NCBI GenBank assembly: GCA_003254925.1
Contig: QANZ01023381.1
Location: 230,785-294,784, forward strand
Length of the DNA stretch: 64,000 nucleotides
Direction: 5' to 3'
Source of the DNA: Chamaecrista fasciculata
Taxonomy: Eukaryota > Streptophyta > Magnoliopsida > Fabales > Fabaceae
Shown one piece after another: positions 63,689-64,000 of this stretch (its first letter is position 1; the number at the start of each line of letters is the position of its first letter). The translations under genes and the position numbers were made by a program. The notes under the pieces are model-generated. The model was given only the letters and a program-made list of their open reading frames with translations, was not told the DNA's origin and made no database searches.

Positions 63689-64000
63689 CTGCAGATTAGA
63701 AAAAAAAATTACGAAAGGAAAAAATAAACACTAAGCAGTGTCCAACCAAGAATCATAAAGAAAAACTTAAAATGACAAATTATGCTGTATCACATCAACA
63801 TACTTGGACATCATATTAAACAAGCTTATACCACATATTTACATCAGTTCTAACTTAGCCACTGCACAGTCTCGTTACTGACAGATGTTGATCGTTAAAA
63901 GTAAATTTGTAGTGTTTTATTTTTTTAGAGCAAATTCATTTTAAAAATTGACAACTCATGACAAGGAAATGCTTTGTTCTCCTACAAGATCCATCATTTT
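63689..64000 (-). other. PDS5 intron leading to exons beyond the window
   Basis: The acceptor TAATCTGCAG before 63688 shows the gene continues to the right. I see no further PDS5 exon up to 64000; the first exon, with the start codon, lies outside. Confidence 0.7.

Overview
The window is nuclear DNA of a flowering plant, almost certainly a eudicot. Genes are split by short GT-AG introns, the sequence between genes is AT-rich and full of small DNA transposons, and every confident protein has close plant relatives. Four isolated N characters mark draft-assembly joins (1267, 8297, 15721, 61190). The species cannot be named from sequence alone. The order PDS5, C2-domain/CAR, acetoacetyl-CoA thiolase, SEC14-like, D6PK-like resembles, from memory, the Arabidopsis chromosome 5 segment around At5g47690 to At5g47750, so this looks like a conserved syntenic block.

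Layout. (1) 1-6480: transposon remnants, then a D6PK-type AGC kinase gene on the minus strand (CDS 2050-5273, leader to about 6470). (2) 6480-19000: a 12.5 kb spacer. It holds a GC-rich LTR-retrotransposon-like fragment and a tandem array of a 708-bp unit (10210-15720), apparently without sequence differences between copies, that ends exactly at an N. (3) 19000-24014: a second, inverted copy of the same kinase gene on the plus strand (CDS 20234-23749). Coding, intron, leader and 3' UTR sequence are all conserved between the two. (4) 24000-30200: transposon-rich intergenic DNA. (5) 30216-34565 (+): SEC14-like lipid-transfer protein gene, 11 exons. (6) 35278-37450 (-): WEB-family coiled-coil protein gene, 4 exons. 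(7) 39033-42811 (-): acetoacetyl-CoA thiolase gene with an optional last exon that adds a peroxisomal targeting tripeptide. (8) 44929-46835 (-): small C2-domain CAR-family protein gene with a 5' UTR exon at about 47.8 kb. (9) 49818 to beyond 63688 (-): PDS5 cohesin-cofactor gene, 34 exons visible, 5' end outside the window.

I rebuilt the gene models by joining exons at splice sites and checking that phases agree. All joins keep frame: 615 and 614 aa for the kinases, 336 for SEC14-like, 510 for WEB, 403 or 413 for the thiolase, 166 for CAR, and 1746 residues of PDS5. The genes do not form one pathway. D6PK kinases act in polar auxin transport, CAR proteins in ABA signalling at the membrane, thiolase at the entry to the mevalonate pathway, SEC14-like proteins in phosphoinositide exchange, WEB proteins in organelle movement, and PDS5 in chromosome cohesion.

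The most notable points are the thiolase whose last donor site contains the stop codon of its shorter form, the inverted kinase pair around a homogeneous 708-bp array, upstream ORFs kept in frame in both kinase leaders, and a threefold exon duplication in the acidic/basic tail of PDS5. I did not find a wholly new system.
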